DNA from: Bradyrhizobium sacchari
Lineage (GTDB): Bacteria > Pseudomonadota > Alphaproteobacteria > Rhizobiales > Xanthobacteraceae
Assembly (NCBI RefSeq): GCF_002068095.1
Contig: NZ_LWIG01000012.1
Span: forward strand, 343,500-393,295
Direction: 5' to 3'
Length of the DNA: 49,796 bases
Positions 34,158 through 42,902 of the stretch are shown here, piece after piece (position 1 is the first letter of the stretch; each line of letters opens with the position of its first letter). The notes beneath the pieces were generated by a model, which was not told the origin of the DNA, made no database searches, and saw only the letters and a list, made by a program, of their open reading frames with translations. Both the position numbers and the translations under genes were made by a program.

Positions 34158-35125
34158 CAACGTTTCTCCAGCAACTTGCCTGCCTGAACCACCATCGTCG
34201 CACCTCGGTGCGAAATTATCGATCCGTCGCAGTTGACCAGAGCGTCGCCTGGGTCCTGCTTCCTGACCGAGTATTGCTTGACCTGACCGCCTGCATGGAC
34301 GACGACCGCTGCAGTTCGGCCGGCAATTGCATTCTGCCGAGCAATTTCCGGCGACACGTCGCAGCTGGACATGGCGCCAGTCTCAGCCGCGGTGTCCCAC
34401 TGCTCGACTGCTGCCCTTACGGCCAGGGAAAGCGTTCCGAGCTGCTTTGCGACCGTGATCTTCTTGACCTGATCCGGCGCAAGCTCCAACGACACAGTTT
34501 GCGGTTGCTTGCCGGCCACCGAGCTGATGGTGCGACCGCCCTGGACAATCTCCTGGTCAATCGCGATAACTCGAATGTTGCTCAGAACTGTTTCACTCAG
34601 AGCGCGACGCGCGGGATCCGCCTTCTCGAATACCTGGGTCAACAGGATATCAACGTAATCACCGGGCCTGATCAGCCCCGAGACGCCAGACTCCTCGTCC
34701 ACCTTGATACTGATGGCTCGGCTATCCGGTGCCAGGACGCTGGCCAGGAAACCCCGATCTCTCGGCCGCAATACGTCCTGTAAGGTGATCGGGCTGCCAG
34801 CCTCGACGAACTTGCGAACCAGAGAACCGGGAAGTCCGACCTTCGAGTCGGACGTTTCAAGAATCGCCCCTGCCGGAAGATGTTCAGGCGGCACCTGGCG
34901 TACCGCGAAGTCTTCTTCGCGGGCCAATGTCCCCTTCGGCAATGGACGTGCCGCAACAAAGTATCCGGCGGTCGGGGCCGCCGCTGGCGCCGGAGCTGTC
35001 TCTGCGACTTTTACTGGGACTGGAGGCTGCGCCTTCGGCAGGTTCATGTTGTAGGCAATCAGCCCAAACGCTGTGGTTGCGAGCAGAAGCACCACGATGA
35101 TCGACAGACGCAGCGCGGATGACAT
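34157..35125 (-). CDS. cpaB: Tad pilus assembly protein CpaB (RcpC)
   Basis: 322 residues. Single N-terminal membrane helix (about 6-25), Pro/Ala linker, then a SAF domain (about 54-120, YFVAARPLPKGTLAREEDF) and an RcpC-type domain with RAISIKVDEESGVSGLIRPGDYVDIL (about 137-162). Periplasmic, helps gate or align the secretin. It begins one base after the cpaA stop codon. Confidence 0.94.
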   Translation of the reverse strand: MSSALRLSIIVVLLLATTAFGLIAYNMNLPKAQPPVPVKVAETAPAPAAAPTAGYFVAARPLPKGTLAREEDFAVRQVPPEHLPAGAILETSDSKVGLPGSLVRKFVEAGSPITLQDVLRPRDRGFLASVLAPDSRAISIKVDEESGVSGLIRPGDYVDILLTQVFEKADPARRALSETVLSNIRVIAIDQEIVQGGRTISSVAGKQPQTVSLELAPDQVKKITVAKQLGTLSLAVRAAVEQWDTAAETGAMSSCDVSPEIARQNAIAGRTAAVVVHAGGQVKQYSVRKQDPGDALVNCDGSIISHRGATMVVQAGKLLEKR

Positions 35126-35126
35126 C

Positions 35127-35633
35127 TCATATTCCCTTGCTCAAAATGGTCCAAATGCCGCCGCAGGCAATAGCAACTCCGTAAGGTAGCGGGGCGTGTC
35201 GCAAATGGCGCCAACGCTCGATCGCGTAGACCCGGCGTGCAAGCGACGATCCGGCGGGTGCCAACCTGGGATATGGAAGGAGGCGCATCACCAGATGCAC
35301 CAGGGCAAGCACGCCACCGGCCAGCACGGTTATCGTCAATAGCTGAATCGCGCCGGCCGGCGGAAAACCGATCGCCAAGGCAGTCAGCAACTTGACGTCG
35401 CCGCCGCCAAGTCCTCCGCAAGTGTACACGACCAACAGCAGCAGAAAGAGGATCGCGGTTGTTATCAGCGACTCGGCAACTTGCATCGGGTTGGGCAGTT
35501 GACTGGCGATCCCGAGGAGCGCCAGCGCCACGCAGATTTCGTTTCGGATCAAGCGCGTCGCGATATCGATCGTTGCGACATAGAGCAGCAACAGGATCAC
35601 CAGAATCGAGGCTGTGGAAGCGATCCAACTCAT
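35127..35633 (-). CDS. cpaA: Prepilin peptidase CpaA (TadV)
   Basis: 168 residues from the ATG at 35633; a GTG three codons earlier is possible. A polytopic aspartic protease that cuts Flp and pseudopilin leaders. The two catalytic aspartates are visible: D23 in TIDIATRLIRN and D79 in GGLGGGDVK. It is short and has no cysteine-rich methyltransferase domain of the PilD type, so it is a peptidase only. The gene follows the flp hairpin. Confidence 0.93.
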   Translation of the reverse strand: MSWIASTASILVILLLLYVATIDIATRLIRNEICVALALLGIASQLPNPMQVAESLITTAILFLLLLVVYTCGGLGGGDVKLLTALAIGFPPAGAIQLLTITVLAGGVLALVHLVMRLLPYPRLAPAGSSLARRVYAIERWRHLRHAPLPYGVAIACGGIWTILSKGI

Positions 35634-35687
35634 AAAATGCACAGCTCAAAAAGTGGAATGCAACCGAAAAGGCGGGAGCACACATAA

Positions 35688-35711
35688 GGGGGGCAGCCCG
35701 GATTGCCCCCC
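35688..35711 (-). terminator. Strong hairpin between flp and cpaA
   Basis: Eight perfect base pairs (GGGGGGCA at 35688-35695 with TGCCCCCC at 35704-35711) close an eight-base loop, 20 bases after the flp stop. On the minus-strand transcript only TTATGTG follows, so a full intrinsic terminator is unlikely. It could partly stop transcription or protect the flp message from 3' decay, giving more pilin than assembly proteins. Confidence 0.65.
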
Positions 35712-35730
35712 TCCGGGTCAGACGACCGTA

Positions 35731-35946
35731 TCAACCCGCGATGGCTGTCGCGAAAGCGGTAGTGATAGCGGTGATCCCGGTAGTCAGCGCGGCTCCGATC
35801 TGACCACCAGCTCCGCCACCGAACACGGCACCTACTGCGCCAACGATACAAACCGCGACGATAATGTACTCGAACGACACAACACCGTCCTGGTCCGTGC
35901 GCAGGCGCTTCAACGTTTCCGCGGTCCTGATATAGTGCTTCAACAT
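35731..35946 (-). CDS. flp: Flp-type major pilin
   Basis: 71 residues with AAGGAAGG ahead of the ATG. A 21-residue basic leader ends at G21, followed by VVSFEY with Glu at +5 and the usual Tyr at +6, then a continuous hydrophobic helix (about 27-50). The tail is Gly/Ala/Thr-rich and ends TAFATAIAG. This is the structural subunit of the Tad pilus and the first gene of the locus. Confidence 0.95.
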   Translation of the reverse strand: MLKHYIRTAETLKRLRTDQDGVVSFEYIIVAVCIVGAVGAVFGGGAGGQIGAALTTGITAITTAFATAIAG

Positions 35947-36245
35947 GGTGGCAATTCCTTCCTTGAGATGAATTTGGCGATGCCAACGTGACGATTTATA
36001 ATCTCTGATTGAGCCGATGCGCCGGGGAATTTGGGGGTACCTCTGGCGACTCCGATCCATCGCTACGCTCGCCGCGTTGAAGGCGCCATCCGCGAGGACG
36101 GCCGTTAACCAAGCGGCCGGTGCACACGTCGCGCTTGCCAGATGGCTCTTATCGGCTTGATGCGGAGACCTTGCGCCTTGGTACTGCCTATCAACCGATC
36201 GCGAACGAACGCGCAGGAAATCAAGGAGGAAGACGATCGATAGTC

Positions 36246-36292
36246 TGCCGCTTATAACGGTGGAGTTGCACGTTCGAGTCCTGCTGTCGAAA
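36246..36292 (+). other. tRNA-like 3' half (anticodon arm, T arm, acceptor strand)
   Basis: Segments fall in exact tRNA register: five-base stem TGCCG (36246-36250), seven-base loop CTTATAA, stem CGGTG, five-base variable loop GAGTT, T stem GCACG, T loop TTCGAGT, stem CCTGC (one C-C mismatch), then seven acceptor bases TGTCGAA. No matching 5' acceptor or D arm lies upstream, so it is not a functional tRNA. Such halves often mark integrase attachment sites. Confidence 0.4.
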
Positions 36293-36302
36293 AGGTCAGT
36301 CG

Positions 36303-36467
36303 ATGGAGGGCTACGACAACCTCATCGCCGACAGCGCGCCAATCACCGACCCCATGCGCAAGGGCGGCGATCTCGCCGGCATCTTCTACACCGGCGGGAC
36401 CACCGGCCGTTCCAAGGGCGTGATGCTCAGCCACCAGACCGACAACGCGCTCGCGAATGTGGAGTGA
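36303..36467 (+). pseudogene. Remnant of an AMP-binding acyl-CoA synthetase
   Basis: 54 codons from ATG 36303 to TGA 36465-36467. The centre, DLAGIFYTGGTTGRSKGVML followed by SH, is the phosphate-binding motif of acyl-CoA/AMP ligases, which in whole proteins lies about 150-200 residues from the start of a 500-600 residue enzyme. Homology appears to end after the SH, where the frame runs through SHQTDNALANVE into a stop. No ribosome site or flanking parts of the enzyme are present. A broken fragment left by deletion. Confidence 0.75.
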
Positions 36468-36617
36468 AGGTGCACTACCGCCCCAGTCATCCGACTGAAA
36501 GTGGGCATTCGTCGCACGATCATAGTGTTTCGTGTACTTACTATTAGTGACAGTCCGCTAAATGTCGTCGTTCTTGAGCTATGACCTCGATACCCCGACG
36601 TTGAGTACTTTCCGGTA

Positions 36618-37652
36618 TCAAACCGATACGAAACCCCCGGTTTCCGCCGCGCGTTTGACCGCGTCGATCACTCTGAGGGTTTTCAGCCCCTCGCGCGCAC
36701 TCACCACAGGCTCGGCTGTACCGCGGATAACCCCGCAGAAATTTGTGATCTGTAGCCCGAGCGGGTCTGCTTTCTCGTAGCTCAGCCGCTCACGCTCAAT
36801 CGGCGCCCACCAGCTGGCCTTGCTTGGGTGATGCCACAGTTCGAGTTGCGGAATAGCCAGCGATGCCCTCGTGCCGCCGATCTGGTAGCAGGCCTCCTGC
36901 GTCTGACTGTAAGCCGGGTTCTCACCGGCGGTGAATTCCCAGCTCCAAGGCGACTGGATGGTATCGGAGACATTGACCGTACCCAGCGCGCCCGAGGCGA
37001 AGTGCAGAATGATCACCGCGGTCTCTTCGACCGCATTTCCACGCAGCCGATTGGATTGAGCGGCTTGCACCGCGACGATATCCCCACAGAGGTACCGCAG
37101 CAGGTCGACATCGTGGATGAGATTTAGGAAAACAGGCCCCGCCCCTTTTTCGCGGCGCCAGGCGACGTCGAAATAATCGTCCGGCTTGATCAGCCAGAAC
37201 ATGCCGTGCATCGACACGATCGGGCCAAGCCGGCCGCTGTCGATCTCGGCCTTGGCGCGTTGGATCATAGGGTTATGCCGGCGATGATGGCCGGTGAGCA
37301 GCGGCACACCTGCCCGCTCCGAGGCTTCGACCAGGGTCGCTGCAGCGAGGACGTCATCCGCTAGCGGCTTCTCGATGAGCGCCGGGATGCGAGCCGCGAT
37401 ACAATCCATGCCGTTGGCCACGTGCATCTGGTTGGGGGTGGCGACAACCACCCCTTCCGGCCGATTTCCGGAGAGCATGTCCTGAAAGGACGGAAACCAG
37501 TCCACCTTCAGCGAAACCGCCAATTCTCGCGCCGCCGGCGCCGGGTCGACGATCGATGACAGCATCGCCTCCGGCCGCGTGAGAATGTGTTCGATATGTC
37601 GCTTGCCGATGAGACCCGCTCCCATCACCGAGAGGCGGACGGGTGCGCTCAT
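36618..37652 (-). CDS. Gfo/Idh/MocA-family oxidoreductase
   Basis: 344 residues. NAD(P)-dependent dehydrogenase fold. Rossmann motif VMGAGLIGKRH (about 9-19), the EKPL motif (LIEKPLADD, about 93-101) with its conserved Lys, and NLIHDVDLLRYL (about 176-187) with the usual catalytic His. The substrate is probably a polyol, sugar or cyclitol derivative. As last gene of the twelve-gene operon it may act on a hydroxylated ring acid, but that is inference from context. Confidence 0.9.
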   Translation of the reverse strand: MSAPVRLSVMGAGLIGKRHIEHILTRPEAMLSSIVDPAPAARELAVSLKVDWFPSFQDMLSGNRPEGVVVATPNQMHVANGMDCIAARIPALIEKPLADDVLAAATLVEASERAGVPLLTGHHRRHNPMIQRAKAEIDSGRLGPIVSMHGMFWLIKPDDYFDVAWRREKGAGPVFLNLIHDVDLLRYLCGDIVAVQAAQSNRLRGNAVEETAVIILHFASGALGTVNVSDTIQSPWSWEFTAGENPAYSQTQEACYQIGGTRASLAIPQLELWHHPSKASWWAPIERERLSYEKADPLGLQITNFCGVIRGTAEPVVSAREGLKTLRVIDAVKRAAETGGFVSV

Positions 37653-37658
37653 ACGACA

Positions 37659-38108
37659 CTACCCCTTCTTTTCATCAAGCAGCTTGGCCACGCGACGCAA
37701 GCCGAGCAGATAACCCTGCGTGCCGAAGCCTGCGATGACTCCATCAGCTCGTTTGGAGACAAACGAGTGGTGGCGGAATTCCTCGCGCTTGTGCACGTTG
37801 GAAATATGCACCTCGATTACTGTCCCCTCGAACGTGTTCAAAGCATCCAGGATGGCGACTGACGTATGGGTGAAAGCGGCGGGATTCATCACGATCCCGG
37901 CAGCCGTCTCCCGCGCCTCGTGGATCCAATCGATCAGCTCGTATTCCCGGTTGGATTGATGAAAGCGAAGCTCCAGGCCGAGCTCCTCGGCCAGCGCCCG
38001 GCAATCCCGCTCCACGTCTGCCAGCGTCTCGTAGCCATAGATGTGGGGCTGGCGCTTGCCGAGCAAATTGAGATTTGGTCCGTTGAGGACATAGACAAGA
38101 CGACTCAT
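37659..38108 (-). CDS. aroQ: Type II 3-dehydroquinate dehydratase
   Basis: 149 residues, the usual size. Converts 3-dehydroquinate to 3-dehydroshikimate. Motifs: [17 protein letters not shown] (about 9-25) with the lid Arg and Tyr, [13 protein letters not shown] (about 74-86) and [17 protein letters not shown] (about 99-115) with the catalytic His. Encoded in a catabolic-looking operon with two shikimate dehydrogenases and an importer, so it may serve quinate breakdown rather than, or as well as, biosynthesis. Starts 13 bases after the ABC ATPase gene stops. Confidence 0.95.
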   Translation of the reverse strand: MSRLVYVLNGPNLNLLGKRQPHIYGYETLADVERDCRALAEELGLELRFHQSNREYELIDWIHEARETAAGIVMNPAAFTHTSVAILDALNTFEGTVIEVHISNVHKREEFRHHSFVSKRADGVIAGFGTQGYLLGLRRVAKLLDEKKG

Positions 38109-38121
38109 GAGAGAACTCCGT

Positions 38122-38868
38122 TCAGTGATGGGCGAGGATTTCGCCAAGGAACTGCCTGGTGCGGGCGTGCTGAGGATTGCGGAAGAACGCGTCGGGCGCG
38201 CCTTCTTCGATGATCTGGCCTTCGGCCATGAAGATGACGCGGTCGGCAACCTGGCGGGCAAAGCCCATCTCGTGGGTGACGCAAATCATGGTCATGCCGT
38301 CGTTGGCGAGGCCTATCATCGTGTCGAGCACCTCCTTGACCATCTCGGGATCGAGGGCCGAGGTCGGCTCGTCAAACAGCATCACCTTAGGCTGCATGCA
38401 GAGCGCGCGCGCGATCGCGACGCGCTGTTGCTGGCCGCCCGAAAGCTGAGCCGGATACTTCCCGGCCTGGTCACCGATGCGCACGCGCTCGAGGTATTTT
38501 CGCGCAGTCGCCTCTGCCTCAGTCTTGCCGATGCGGCGCGCGCGAATGGGCGCGAGCATGCAGTTCTGCAAGACCGTCATATGCGGAAAGAGATTGAAGC
38601 TCTGAAAGACCATGCCGACGTCCTGACGTACCACATCGATGGCCTTGATGCTGTCGTCCAGCCGATGACCGTTCACCACGATGCTGCCCTGCTGGATCGC
38701 CTCGAGACGGTTGATGCAGCGGATCAGCGTCGATTTGCCTGACCCGGACGGGCCGCAAAGTACGATCTTCTCACCTTTACGCACGGTGAGATTGACGTCA
38801 CGGAGAGCCTGGTACCCGCCGTACCACTTCTGCACGCCCTTCATCTCGATCAGGATATTGTCCTGCAT
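38122..38868 (-). CDS. Polar amino acid-type ABC importer ATPase
   Basis: 248 residues of the GlnQ/HisP family. Walker [10 protein letters not shown] at 39-47, Q-loop [10 protein letters not shown], signature [15 protein letters not shown], Walker [13 protein letters not shown] and H-loop THEMGFAR. Partner of the two permeases and the binding protein encoded just upstream. The substrate cannot be read from the ATPase. Confidence 0.95.
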   Translation of the reverse strand: MQDNILIEMKGVQKWYGGYQALRDVNLTVRKGEKIVLCGPSGSGKSTLIRCINRLEAIQQGSIVVNGHRLDDSIKAIDVVRQDVGMVFQSFNLFPHMTVLQNCMLAPIRARRIGKTEAEATARKYLERVRIGDQAGKYPAQLSGGQQQRVAIARALCMQPKVMLFDEPTSALDPEMVKEVLDTMIGLANDGMTMICVTHEMGFARQVADRVIFMAEGQIIEEGAPDAFFRNPQHARTRQFLGEILAHH

Positions 38869-38929
38869 GGATTCGGCTCCGCTATCGGGCGGCGGCCAAC
38901 GCGGATGGCGCGTCGGCCGCTCGCAATGG

Positions 38930-39757
38930 CTATTGAACGGTGAAGGGAACGCCGGGGACCGAGTCCGGGAAGATGGGTACAGGCGCCTTCATCCATTTGG
39001 CGTAGAAGCTCGCCAGTTTGCCGTTCGACTTGATCTGGTCGATGAACTTGTTGGCCGTCTCGTTCCACTCCTTGTCGCCGAGGCGCGTGCAGGCCCCGTT
39101 GTACAGCGCCGTGAAATGGAGCTTGGGCTCGAACCCAAGTTCGGGCTTTGCGGCGTTTAGACGCTGCGGGTAGAAGCTGTTTGCGCCGACGGCCTGCACC
39201 TGACCGGAGAGCAGCGCCTGGATCGTGGCCGCATCATCGTCAAATCTGCGGATTTCGGTGCCCGCCGGAGCATTATTGGTGACCTGCGTATCCTGCGTGG
39301 AGGACCTCGGAACGCCGATGACGAACTTGGCCATGTCGGCATTGCTGTTGATCGGAGTTGTCTGGGCGGCGACAAGCGTAATCTCGTTGGCGACGTAGGG
39401 TTTGGAATACTGCACCGCCTTCGCGCGTTCAGGCAGCATGGCCATGGTCGCGAACAGAATGTCGACGCGGCCTGTGGTCAGCGCCGGAATACGATTGGCC
39501 ACCGCCAGCGGGACGAACTCGGCCTTCACGCCGAGATAGTCAGCAAAGGCGCGCCCCATATCGGCATCGATTCCATCCTGCTTTCCCGAGCTATCGACAT
39601 AGCCCCAGGGGGGATTGTCGCCCTGAATGCCGATGACGACGACGCCCTTCTTCTTCACGTCTTCCAACGTGCCGGCCTGCGATTTGCCTGCGACGGCAAT
39701 AGCCGTCAATGCCAGCAGCGCGATGCCGAGCTGGCGACGGTTGGGTGAAAACAACAT
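38930..39757 (-). CDS. ABC importer periplasmic binding protein (family 3)
   Basis: 275 residues with AGGAGGAG ahead of the ATG. Signal peptide likely cut after QA near residue 28. The mature protein has family 3 features: [42 protein letters not shown], then [34 protein letters not shown]. Family members bind amino acids, opines or other small polar acids. Context with quinate/shikimate enzymes suggests a hydroaromatic acid. Confidence 0.93.
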   Translation of the reverse strand: MLFSPNRRQLGIALLALTAIAVAGKSQAGTLEDVKKKGVVVIGIQGDNPPWGYVDSSGKQDGIDADMGRAFADYLGVKAEFVPLAVANRIPALTTGRVDILFATMAMLPERAKAVQYSKPYVANEITLVAAQTTPINSNADMAKFVIGVPRSSTQDTQVTNNAPAGTEIRRFDDDAATIQALLSGQVQAVGANSFYPQRLNAAKPELGFEPKLHFTALYNGACTRLGDKEWNETANKFIDQIKSNGKLASFYAKWMKAPVPIFPDSVPGVPFTVQ

Positions 39758-39808
39758 GAGTATCTCCTCCTGGTGATGGCTGTTTGTGATTGAGTAGGTG
39801 CGCCGTTC

Positions 39809-40465
39809 CTACCTTTGACTGGCCAGAGCGAGCCTGGCCTCCATCCGACTGCCCCACCACGACAGTGGCCAGCAGAGGATGAAATACATCGCGCCGACCA
39901 CACCGAAGACGAGCAACGGCTGGAAGGTCTGGTTCGATACGATTTGACCGGCGCGGGCGAGTTCGATGAAGCCGACGATCGCGGCGAGCGACGTGCCCTT
40001 GATGAGCTGCACGAGGTACCCGATGGTCGCGGGCAGCGAGATGCGAATTGCCTGCGGTAGCACGATATCGCGCATGCGGGACGAATAGTGCAGTCCAAGC
40101 GCCATCGCCGCCTCGGTCTGGCCGCGCGGCACCGCCTGTATCGCTCCGCGCCAAATCTCACCAAGGAAGGCGGAGGCATTCACGGTGAAGCCGATCGCCA
40201 CCGCGACGAACGCGTCCAGCTTCAGCCCGGTTAGCGCCAATCCGTAATACACGACGAAAAGCTGCAGCAGCAGCGGCGTGCCTTGGAATATCCCGATGTA
40301 GATGCGGGTGATCCATTCCACGCCCCTATGACCGCAGGTACGAAGCAGCGCGACGGCGAGCCCCGCCGTGCAGCCTCCTGCGAATGCGACCAGCGTCAAC
40401 AGCACCGTCCATTGCAGCCCGCGCAACAGGAAACCAAATTCTGGAAGACCAAAATGCGGTGTCAT
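39809..40465 (-). CDS. ABC importer permease, His/Glu/Gln family (second)
   Basis: 218 residues from the ATG at 40465, preceded by GAGGGAGCGATC. About five membrane helices. The EAA loop reads EIWRGAIQAVPRGQTEAAMALGL, then IVLPQAIRISLPA. Starts ten bases after the first permease stops. Works as a heterodimer with it. Confidence 0.93.
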   Translation of the reverse strand: MTPHFGLPEFGFLLRGLQWTVLLTLVAFAGGCTAGLAVALLRTCGHRGVEWITRIYIGIFQGTPLLLQLFVVYYGLALTGLKLDAFVAVAIGFTVNASAFLGEIWRGAIQAVPRGQTEAAMALGLHYSSRMRDIVLPQAIRISLPATIGYLVQLIKGTSLAAIVGFIELARAGQIVSNQTFQPLLVFGVVGAMYFILCWPLSWWGSRMEARLALASQR

Positions 40466-40475
40466 GATCGCTCCC

Positions 40476-41144
40476 TCAGCGTGTTGGATATGAGAAGAAG
40501 CGGTGAGAGATGACCGCAAAGCCCAGCATTAGCAGCCAGGAGATCGCGAGATAGAGGAAGGTGACGGAGAAATAGACCTCGAAACTACGGAATGTGTCGC
40601 TTTCGATGCGCTGCGCAACCGACGTCAATTCGTAGGCCGACACCGCCGAGCAGATCGAGGAGGTCAGCGTCAGCATGATGAACTGCCCCGTAAGCGAGGG
40701 GTAGATCGCGCGAAGCGCGGGCTTGAGCACGATGAACCGGAACACCTGTCCTTTGTGCAGTCCGAGCGCGTAGCCCGCTTCCACCTGTCCTTTATGAACG
40801 GACTGGACCCCGCCGCGGATGATCTCGATGGCGTATGCGCCGCCATTGACACCGAGCGCGATAATGGCGGTGGCCGTCGGATTGAGCTTCAACCCGATGA
40901 GCGGCAGGGCGAAGAACAGAAAGAAAATCTGCACCAAGAAAGGCGTATTGCGCACGACCTCGACGAAGCCGATCACGAGAGCACGTAACCATGCCGCCTT
41001 CGAATCGCGTGCCGCGACGCCGGCGACACCGATGATCATCGCGAGCGTCATGCCGGCAAGCGCCAGGCCCAACGTCCCCACGCATCCCCACAGCAGCGCG
41101 GGCATAGCCTGCCAAACCACCGAGAAATCGAGCGTGTAGCCCAT
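40476..41144 (-). CDS. ABC importer permease, His/Glu/Gln family (first)
   Basis: 222 residues with five membrane helices. EAA loop EIIRGGVQSVHKGQVEAGYALGL followed by IVLKPALRAIYPSL. VVRNTPFLVQIFFLFFALP (about 62-80) is a family hallmark. It follows the first shikimate dehydrogenase by 51 bases. Confidence 0.94.
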   Translation of the reverse strand: MGYTLDFSVVWQAMPALLWGCVGTLGLALAGMTLAMIIGVAGVAARDSKAAWLRALVIGFVEVVRNTPFLVQIFFLFFALPLIGLKLNPTATAIIALGVNGGAYAIEIIRGGVQSVHKGQVEAGYALGLHKGQVFRFIVLKPALRAIYPSLTGQFIMLTLTSSICSAVSAYELTSVAQRIESDTFRSFEVYFSVTFLYLAISWLLMLGFAVISHRFFSYPTR

Positions 41145-41195
41145 CTTGCGTTTCCTCTCGGGCGTTGTACGTGCCGCTCGCCCATCGGCCTGACG

Positions 41196-42059
41196 TCATC
41201 CTCCCAGGGATGTAAAAGTGGCGAAGAAGACGTCCGGATCAGGCGACATGCCCGTGAACAAGCGAAATGCTTCGGTGCCCTGGAAGATCGCCATGCCTCC
41301 GCCATCGACGGTGCGGCAGCCGAGGGCACGCGCTGCGCGCAGCAGCGCAGTCTCTAGCGGGAAGTAGACGATCTCGGCGACCCACAGATCGGGACGCAAC
41401 AGAGCCGTCGGCAGCGGCGTGCCGGGATATTTGTCCATGCCGATGGGCGTTGCGTTGACGATTCCGTCTGCGGCAGCCACCGCCGCTGCGACATCCCGGC
41501 CGACCTTCAGGCGCACTTCTGGGAATCGGGGGGACAAGCCGTCGACCATACTCTGCGCCTTGGCTACGTCGACGTCGATAATGGTCAATTCCTGCACGCC
41601 GAGCTTCATGAGTGCGAAAGCGACCGCCGATCCTGCGCCGCCTGCACCGAATTGGACGACTTGGCCGAGCGAGGCACCCTGCATGTTGCGACGAAAGTTC
41701 TCGGCGAAGCCGAACCAGTCAGTGTTGTGGCCGGTCATTCGACCGTTCCTGATCACCACGGTGTTCACGGCACCAAGTGCCTCCGCGTCAGGCGAAAGCT
41801 CATCCAGGAGCGGAAGGATCGCCTGCTTGCAGGGATGGGTCACGTTCAACCCGTCAAAACCCATCCGCCTTGCCGCCGTGAGCAATTCCGGCAACGCTTC
41901 CACGCCGAGCTTCAGCTCGGCCAGATCGATCTTCTTGTAGAGATAGCGGATGCCGGCGGCGTCAGCAGCCGCTTCGTGCATCGGCGGGGTGCGGGACGCA
42001 GCGATGCCGCTGCCGATCAGACCGACGAGAAAGCTGGATTTGGGATGCATGCCCGGCAT
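41196..42059 (-). CDS. Quinate/shikimate dehydrogenase, NAD-type
   Basis: 287 residues. Substrate motif GLIGSGIAASRTPPMHE (SRTP rather than SKSP), NVTHPCKQ with catalytic Lys, and GHNTDWFGF with catalytic Asp. These variants are those of Corynebacterium-type quinate/shikimate dehydrogenases. The nucleotide site GAGGAGSA is followed by IIDVD, whose Asp at the end of strand two favours NAD. It probably oxidises quinate or shikimate in breakdown. Six bases follow the aroE stop; an ATG three codons later is an alternative start. Confidence 0.9.
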   Translation of the reverse strand: MPGMHPKSSFLVGLIGSGIAASRTPPMHEAAADAAGIRYLYKKIDLAELKLGVEALPELLTAARRMGFDGLNVTHPCKQAILPLLDELSPDAEALGAVNTVVIRNGRMTGHNTDWFGFAENFRRNMQGASLGQVVQFGAGGAGSAVAFALMKLGVQELTIIDVDVAKAQSMVDGLSPRFPEVRLKVGRDVAAAVAAADGIVNATPIGMDKYPGTPLPTALLRPDLWVAEIVYFPLETALLRAARALGCRTVDGGGMAIFQGTEAFRLFTGMSPDPDVFFATFTSLGG

Positions 42060-42065
42060 CGCCCG

Positions 42066-42893
42066 TCAGCTCAAAGGGACAGTCAGCTCGGCGATGACCT
42101 GAGCCGTGCTCGGTCGAACGCCCCGCCACCAGGCAAAAGCTTCCGCCGCCTGCTCGACCAGCATGCCGACGCCGTCGGCCAGCTTGGCTACGCCTTCGGC
42201 GCGGGCCGCTTGAAGAAAGGGAGTCAATCCCCTGCCGTAGGCAAGTTCGTACGCCAACTTCGCACCGCGGAAGACATTGCCTGGAACCGGCGGCATCTCA
42301 CCCCGCAGGCTGGCCGATGTCGCGTTGACCACGACGTCATAGCCTTCGGCAAGATCGGCCAGTTCAGCATAGCCGCTGACGATCAGGGTACCACAACCGG
42401 CAAACTCTTCGGCCAATGCCACAGCCTTCGATAAGGTACGATTGACGAGAACCAACTCGGACGGCTCCTGGCGCAGGAACGGCAGCAGCGCGCCACGCGC
42501 TGCGCCCCCGGCACCGAGCATCAGGACGCGCCGGCCGGCCATCTTGACGCCGAGATTGATGGTGATGTCTCGCACGAGGCCTATCCCGTCGAAATTCTCG
42601 GCAATAATCCGATCGCCCACGAACTTCAGGCAGTTTGCGGCGCCAGCTCTGTCGGCGCTCTCTGAAAGCTCGTTTGCGTAAGCGAAAGCATCGAGCTTGA
42701 ACGGGGCCGTGATGTTCAGCCCCTTGGCGCCCTCGGTCCGGAATTGATCCACTCGTGCGTTGAAGCCATCGAGCGGGGCCTCGATCGCCTCATAGACAAC
42801 GTCCTGTCCCGTCATCTTGGCGAACTTGCCGTGGATGAGGGGTGATTTGCTAAAGCCGATCGGATTGCCGATCACCGCGTAACGATCGCCCAT
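42066..42893 (-). CDS. aroE: Shikimate dehydrogenase, NADP-type
   Basis: 275 residues. Canonical motifs: IGNPIGFSKSPLIH (about 8-21), GLNITAPFK (catalytic Lys about 66), NFDGIGLVRD (catalytic Asp) and GAGGAARGAL. After strand two it reads NRTLSK, the NADP-binding NRTxxK motif. It interconverts shikimate and 3-dehydroshikimate. It lies beside a clearly different NAD-type paralogue, so the pair likely splits substrate or cofactor use. Confidence 0.93.
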   Translation of the reverse strand: MGDRYAVIGNPIGFSKSPLIHGKFAKMTGQDVVYEAIEAPLDGFNARVDQFRTEGAKGLNITAPFKLDAFAYANELSESADRAGAANCLKFVGDRIIAENFDGIGLVRDITINLGVKMAGRRVLMLGAGGAARGALLPFLRQEPSELVLVNRTLSKAVALAEEFAGCGTLIVSGYAELADLAEGYDVVVNATSASLRGEMPPVPGNVFRGAKLAYELAYGRGLTPFLQAARAEGVAKLADGVGMLVEQAAEAFAWWRGVRPSTAQVIAELTVPLS

Positions 42894-42902
42894 GGCTCTC
42901 TC

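Larger units (their letters stand above)
35947..36617. other. Scar-like intergenic region between pilus locus and catabolic operon
   Basis: 671 bases. The part next to flp holds its leader (GATTATAAATC at about 35993-36003 minus strand may be a -10) and a TTGGC-ATC-GCCAA inverted repeat at about 35975-35987. The middle carries a tRNA-like 3' half and a fragment of an acyl-CoA synthetase, annotated separately. From 36468 to 36617 nothing is recognisable. Confidence 0.5.
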
